Assembly: GCA_963753815.1 (NCBI GenBank)
Contig: CAVWDU010000003.1
Location: 1,054,001 to 1,118,000, forward strand
Direction of reading: 5' to 3'
Source of the DNA: CAVWDU01 sp963753815
GTDB lineage: Bacteria; Pseudomonadota; Gammaproteobacteria; Pseudomonadales; Halieaceae
DNA: 64,000 bases
Each line of letters opens with the position of its first letter. Positions within the stretch are counted from its first letter, which is position 1. Shown here one piece after another: positions 59,575-64,000 of the stretch. The notes beneath the pieces were generated by a model. The model made no database searches. It had not been told where the DNA came from and worked only from the letters and a program-made list of their open reading frames with translations. Both the position numbers and the translations under genes were made by a program.

Positions 59575-60687
59575 ATGAATTTTCTACAACTGATGGAGAA
59601 CAAGCGGTACCTGTTCTGGACACTCCAGTTGGCGGGGTGGGCCGGCTGGGCCAGCATTTTTTACCTCGGCGTGATGGTGTGGGGGAAGGCGCCGGAGCAC
59701 TACGCCATCTACCTGCCGATCGTCGCCACCATTGGCATGCTGCTCACCCTCGTGCTGCGTGTGATCTACCTCAGGACGTGGGACATGGAGGTCATCCGCC
59801 GCCTGTTGGTGATCCTGTTTGCCTCCTATATCGCCGGGGCGCTGTGGATGACCTGCCGCGCCACCATCTTCCACCAGATGTTTCCGCAGGAGCGCAAGGC
59901 CTTCGAAAAAGACGGTATGGAGTTTTTCTCCTACCTGGACGGCACCACCTCGGCCTTCTGGGTGATGCTGGTCTGGAGTGGCCTCTATTTTGGCATCAAG
60001 TACTACATGCTGCTGCAGGAAGAGAAACAACGCAGCCTGAAAATGATGTCGATGGCCCACGAGGCGCAGCTCAAGATGCTGCGCTACCAGCTCAACCCGC
60101 ACTTCCTTTTCAACACGCTGAATGCGATCTCCACCCTGATCCTGGACAAGGACACGGCGCTGGCCAATACCATGGTGACGCGACTGAGCCGCTTCCTGCG
60201 CTATACCCTGCACAGCGACCCCATGCAGAAAGTGACGGTAGCCGAGGAGATGGAGGCGCTGCGGCTCTATCTCGATATCGAGAAAGTGCGCTTCGACGAG
60301 CGCCTGCGGCTACACTACGATATCGAACAGGAAGCCGAGACCGCGCTGATGCCGAGCCTGTTGCTGCAACCGCTGGTGGAGAACTCGATCAAGTACGCCG
60401 TCTCCCAGTCGGTGAACGGCGGCTCCATCGGGCTCGGCGCACGGGTCTTCGGGGGTGAACTGCTGCTGTCGGTGGCCGACGACGGACCCGGCCTGGACCT
60501 TCGCAACGGCAAGGCGCCCAAGGGCGGCGGTGTCGGCATCAATAACTCCCGGGAGCGGCTGAAGGAGATCTATGGCGCAGACCAGTCCATGCGCCTGACC
60601 AGCACCGAGCCCCACGGGCTGACGATCAATATACGCTTGCCCCTGGAACGGGCCAGCACCCAAGAGTCGGAGCAAGGCACGCTATGA
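59575..60687 (+). CDS. LytS/AlgZ-type sensor histidine kinase
   Basis: 370 residues from ATG 59575. Four N-terminal membrane segments (about 14-35, 47-67, 77-97, 125-145), His-kinase box YQLNPHFLFNTLNAIS (phospho-His), and HATPase motifs VENSIKYA and DDGPGLDL. Overlaps the response regulator gene by 4 bases. A TATACT box 8 bases before the ATG suggests a short or no leader. Confidence 0.92.
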   Translation: MNFLQLMENKRYLFWTLQLAGWAGWASIFYLGVMVWGKAPEHYAIYLPIVATIGMLLTLVLRVIYLRTWDMEVIRRLLVILFASYIAGALWMTCRATIFHQMFPQERKAFEKDGMEFFSYLDGTTSAFWVMLVWSGLYFGIKYYMLLQEEKQRSLKMMSMAHEAQLKMLRYQLNPHFLFNTLNAISTLILDKDTALANTMVTRLSRFLRYTLHSDPMQKVTVAEEMEALRLYLDIEKVRFDERLRLHYDIEQEAETALMPSLLLQPLVENSIKYAVSQSVNGGSIGLGARVFGGELLLSVADDGPGLDLRNGKAPKGGGVGINNSRERLKEIYGADQSMRLTSTEPHGLTINIRLPLERASTQESEQGTL

Positions 60688-61496
60688 GCGAACCCCTGAC
60701 GGCGATTATCGTCGACGACGAGAGCCTGGCGCGCCGCGGATTGGCGCTGCGACTGCAGCAGATACCCCAGGTCGACGTGATCGCCGAGTGCAGCAATGGG
60801 CCGGAGGCACTGGTCGCCGTCGCGGAACTGTCACCCGACCTGCTGTTCCTCGATATCCAGATGCCGGGCATGGACGGCTTCGAGATGATCAATCAACTGC
60901 AGGCGGACAACCTGCCAATGGTCGTCTTCGTGACCGCCTACGATCAGTACGCCATCGACGCCTTCAAGGTGCACGCGGTGGACTACGTGCTGAAGCCGAT
61001 CGACGACGACCGTCTCCACGAGGCGGTGGACCGGGCAGTCGCCTATCACACCCAGGAAACCTCCCTGCGCAGCAAGGAGCGCCTGGTGGACCTGGTGATG
61101 GGCATGACCGGTGCCAGCGCCAGCTCGGTGGAGCAGATGGTCGACCGTTCGGAACCGGTACCGCGCTACCCCGATAAACTCACCATCAAGGATGGCAGCG
61201 ACATCCAGTTTGTGCGCACCGAGGCGATTTCCTGGGTCGACGCCGCGGGCGACTACATGTGCGTGCACGCCGAGGGCGCCACCCACATCATGCGCATCAC
61301 CATGAAACAGCTTGAAGCGATGCTCGACCCGGCACGTTTCCTGCGCATCCATCGCTCGACCATCGTGAACGCCAACTGTATCACCGGCGCGCACACCCTC
61401 ACTAACGGTGAGTACCTGCTCAGCCTCGAGGGAGGCTCCCAGCTCAAGGTCAGCCGCAGCTACCGCGACCGCATCCGGGAGCTGCTCGCGGGCTAG
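60684..61496 (+). CDS. LytTR-family response regulator (AlgR-like)
   Basis: 270 residues: receiver with phospho-Asp in LLFLDIQMPGMDG and Lys in YVLKPID, then LytTR DNA-binding domain (about 165-268; FLRIHRSTIVNANCI). Partner of the preceding kinase. May control the RND gene that follows in the same direction. Confidence 0.94.
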   Translation: MSEPLTAIIVDDESLARRGLALRLQQIPQVDVIAECSNGPEALVAVAELSPDLLFLDIQMPGMDGFEMINQLQADNLPMVVFVTAYDQYAIDAFKVHAVDYVLKPIDDDRLHEAVDRAVAYHTQETSLRSKERLVDLVMGMTGASASSVEQMVDRSEPVPRYPDKLTIKDGSDIQFVRTEAISWVDAAGDYMCVHAEGATHIMRITMKQLEAMLDPARFLRIHRSTIVNANCITGAHTLTNGEYLLSLEGGSQLKVSRSYRDRIRELLAG

Positions 61497-61612
61497 ACCC
61501 TGACGTACCATCTGCGTTTCATCGCAACCTGCAAACGCCCCGTCGCAGGGGCAGACACAACCCGCCCCGATATTGCTATGTTGCTGTCTCAGCCAACTCC
61601 AGGGGAGCAGCG

Positions 61613-64000
61613 ATGTATCTCACCGGGCAATCCCTCAAGAACCCCGCCGGGGTCGCCGTCGCCGTTGCGATGGTGCTGTGCCTCGGCGTGTTCAGTCTCG
61701 GCAAACTGCCCATACAGCTGTTCCCGGACATCGAGAACCCGCGCATCAGCATTCAGACCGCCTGGCGGGCGGCCTCCCCACGGGAAATCGAGTCGGAGAT
61801 CATCGAGCCCATCGAGGCGGTGCTGCGCGGCCTGCCGGGGCTCAAGGAAATGGAGGCACACGCCAACGCCGGCAACGCCTGGGTAAACCTGGAGTTCGGC
61901 CTCGACACTGACATGCAGCGCACACTGATGGAAGTGATCGCCCGCATGAACCGGCTCGACCCGCTCCCCCGCGACGCCACCCAGCCGGTGATCATGCTTG
62001 GCGGGGGTAACGGCGACAAGCCGGCACTGACCTACTTCTTCCTGCAATTGTTGCCGGGCACCCCCGGCACCATCCATGACTACATCCAGTTCGTGGAGGA
62101 CGTGGTCCGCCCGGAGATCGAGGCGGTGCCCGGAGTCGCTCGGGTCGGTGTCTCGGAAAATACCCGCGGTGTCGACCGCGAACTGGAGATTCTGTTTGAC
62201 CCCTACCGGGCAGCGCAACTCGGGATACCCCTGACCGAGACCGCTGCCCGGCTGGGGCAATCCAACGACGTCAGCGGCGGCTTCGTCGACGTGGGAAGGC
62301 GGCAGTATACGCTGCGCTTCACCGGCCGTTACGAGCCCAGGGAACTGGAGAGTTTCGTGCTCGAGTGGCGCAACGGCCGGCCCATCCGGCTCGGCGATAT
62401 CGCGTCGGTGAGCATCACCCGGGGCGACCAGGCGCTGACCAATACCCAGAACGGCAACCCGGCCATCTCGGTGCGGGTCGACAAGGAAAACAGCGCCAAC
62501 GCCCTGCAGACCCTCAACCGGGTCAAGGCGGTGGTGGAGGAATTGAACGCAGCCCAGGTCGGCGAGCGCGGCCTGGTGCTGGTGCAGTCATTCGACGCAT
62601 CGGTCTTCATCAACCGGGCCATCAGCCTGGTCACCGGCAACATCGCGCTCGGCGTGTTGCTGGCGGTCGGCGTTCTCTGGTGGTTTCTCCGCCGCTTCCG
62701 GGCCACGCTGGTGGTCGCCGTCGCCATCCCCATCTCATTGCTGTCGACATTCGTATTCCTGCAACTCGGCGGGCGCACCCTCAACGTGATTTCCCTGGCC
62801 GGCCTCGCCTTCGCGGTCGGCATGGTACTGGATGCCGCCATCGTCGTGCTCGAGAACATCGTTCGCCTGCGAGCGGGTGGCGCGTCGCCCGACGAGGCCT
62901 CGATGCAGGCCACGCAGCAGGTATGGGGTGCGCTGCTGGCCTCGACCGCGACCACGGTGGCCATCTTCCTGCCGGTGTTCTTCATGCGTGAAGTGGAAGG
63001 GCAATTGTTCGGTGACCTCGCCCTGACCATTGCCATCGCCGTGGTCGTATCGCTGGTCGTGGCGGTGACCGTGCTGCCCCTGGCGGCGAAGATCTGGCTT
63101 CCCGACGACGCCGCCCCGGACCCCCATGCCGGCGTCTGGCGGCGCATCGCCGGGGCGATCATGCGCCTCACCAGCACGCCGGCAAAACGCTGGACCCTCG
63201 CAGCAGCGCTGGTCATCACGCCCATCGTCGCGGGCTACGCCCTGCTGCCGGAGCTTGACTACCTGCCACCGGTGAAGCGCGATGCGGTGGATGCCTACTT
63301 CGAAATCCCACCCGGAACCAGCAACCGGGTGGTGGCCGAGGAATATGTGCGGGTCATCGACGAGCGCATGGGACCCTTCATGCGCGGCGAACGCGAACCG
63401 GCGCTGAAGAATTACTACATTCTCACCTGGCCGGGTGGCGGCACCATGGGCGCGCGGGTCAAAGACCAGGACCAGGTGAAAGCGATGGAGCAGATCATCA
63501 ACCAGGAGATTTTCGCCGACCTGCCGGACCTGCGGCACTTCGCCGCCCAGGGCAACCTGTTCGGCGGCTTCGGTGGCGACCGCCAGGTCAACATTCACCT
63601 GCAGTCCCGGGACCGCGAGGCCCTGGCCGCAGCCGCCCGCCTCGGGGAGGAACTGCTGGCCGAGGCACTGCCGGGCGCCATGGTGCGCGTCAACCCGGGC
63701 ATCGAACTCGCCGAGCCGGAACTGCAGTTGCGCCCTGATGACCGGCGTATTGCCGAAGCCGGTTGGGCACGCAGCGATGTCGGCCTGCTGGTACGGGCAT
63801 TGGGAGACGGCCTCTACGTGGGTGAGCACTTCGATGGCGAAAAGCGGATGAACATCATCCTGCGTGCGAACCCCTGGGGTTCGCCGGAAGAGCTGGCGTC
63901 GATGCCCGTGGCCACCCCGTCGGGTGCCGTGCTGCCACTGGCGGAACTGGTTGAAATAGAACGCACGGTAGGACCCAGCCGGTTGTCACGCCTGAACAGC
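61613..64000 (+). CDS. RND efflux permease, 3' end outside window
   Basis: In-frame from ATG 61613 (SD AGGGGAG) to the window end, 796 codons. N-terminal TM1 (VAVAVAMVLCLGVFSLG), porter domains (LGGGNGDKPAL, GVARVGVSENTRGVDRE), TM2 onward from about 340. TM4 reads VGMVLDAAIVVLENI: only one Asp where drug exporters such as AcrB have an Asp pair. No membrane-fusion partner precedes it. Confidence 0.9.
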   Translation, partial: MYLTGQSLKNPAGVAVAVAMVLCLGVFSLGKLPIQLFPDIENPRISIQTAWRAASPREIESEIIEPIEAVLRGLPGLKEMEAHANAGNAWVNLEFGLDTDMQRTLMEVIARMNRLDPLPRDATQPVIMLGGGNGDKPALTYFFLQLLPGTPGTIHDYIQFVEDVVRPEIEAVPGVARVGVSENTRGVDRELEILFDPYRAAQLGIPLTETAARLGQSNDVSGGFVDVGRRQYTLRFTGRYEPRELESFVLEWRNGRPIRLGDIASVSITRGDQALTNTQNGNPAISVRVDKENSANALQTLNRVKAVVEELNAAQVGERGLVLVQSFDASVFINRAISLVTGNIALGVLLAVGVLWWFLRRFRATLVVAVAIPISLLSTFVFLQLGGRTLNVISLAGLAFAVGMVLDAAIVVLENIVRLRAGGASPDEASMQATQQVWGALLASTATTVAIFLPVFFMREVEGQLFGDLALTIAIAVVVSLVVAVTVLPLAAKIWLPDDAAPDPHAGVWRRIAGAIMRLTSTPAKRWTLAAALVITPIVAGYALLPELDYLPPVKRDAVDAYFEIPPGTSNRVVAEEYVRVIDERMGPFMRGEREPALKNYYILTWPGGGTMGARVKDQDQVKAMEQIINQEIFADLPDLRHFAAQGNLFGGFGGDRQVNIHLQSRDREALAAAARLGEELLAEALPGAMVRVNPGIELAEPELQLRPDDRRIAEAGWARSDVGLLVRALGDGLYVGEHFDGEKRMNIILRANPWGSPEELASMPVATPSGAVLPLAELVEIERTVGPSRLSRLNS

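Overview
The window is GC-rich DNA from a gammaproteobacterium. Its core gene order matches two Pseudomonas blocks that are separate in P. aeruginosa. The first is the PA4958(fimW)-serB-ahpA-parC block. The second is glnA-ntrB-ntrC-trmL-secB-grxC-yibN-gpmI-envC-ctpA-hisF-hisA-hisH-hisB-mutY-yggX. The codon use and the short inverted-repeat element next to serB suggest a marine Pseudomonadales/Cellvibrionales-like bacterium; species cannot be fixed from this sequence alone.

Layout. 0-4.6 kb: a FimW-like PilZ-type protein (5' end cut by the window), a 146-bp palindromic mobile element, serB and an AhpA/YtjB-type membrane protein. 4.6-10.6 kb: parC, a cyclic-nucleotide-binding-domain protein, an ElaA-like acetyltransferase, dtd and typA. 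10.6-16.2 kb: the nitrogen-control module glnA / DUF4124 / ntrB / ntrC, with recognisable sigma-54 promoters and NtrC sites in front of both glnA and ntrB. 16.4-17.1 kb: a Doc/AbrB-type toxin-antitoxin pair beside an 8 x 7-bp repeat. 17.3-23.5 kb: trmL, secB-grxC-yibN (reverse), gpmI-envC-ctpA (forward). 23.8-24.3 kb: a BrnT/BrnA module. 24.4-28.8 kb: hisBHAF operon (reverse), mutY-yggX (forward), then tRNA-Phe.

Right after tRNA-Phe the sequence becomes accessory (about 29-53 kb), partly lower in GC. It holds a DUF2235 hydrolase, a P1-family (DmpA-like) peptidase, a secreted phytase-like esterase with a poly-Asp tail under a PHO-box-like array, an orphan LuxR-type regulator, repeat-element ends, a run of small secreted proteins (one with EF-hand-like loops), a DUF2490-like protein, an M28-like peptidase, a lipoprotein, a reductive-dehalogenase-like 4Fe-4S protein, an arylsulfatase and several hydrolases. 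Short tandem repeats of 5, 6, 7 and 40 bp lie in non-coding stretches. From 53 kb onward come a lysophospholipase-like hydrolase, purT, two short-chain dehydrogenases, a LysR regulator, a GNAT enzyme, an AlgZ/AlgR-like LytS/LytTR two-component pair and the start of an RND efflux permease that runs off the window.

The most striking global property is a set of single-base frameshifts in genes that should be intact (parC x3, typA x5, dtd, hisB x2, and five more elsewhere). Fifteen of the sixteen are one extra base, and nine fall between 5.8 and 10.1 kb. Assembly or read error is the most economical explanation, so those genes are annotated over their full reconstructed span. The best regulatory observations are the NtrC/sigma-54 circuit at 10.8-13.8 kb and the PHO-box array at 34.3 kb.
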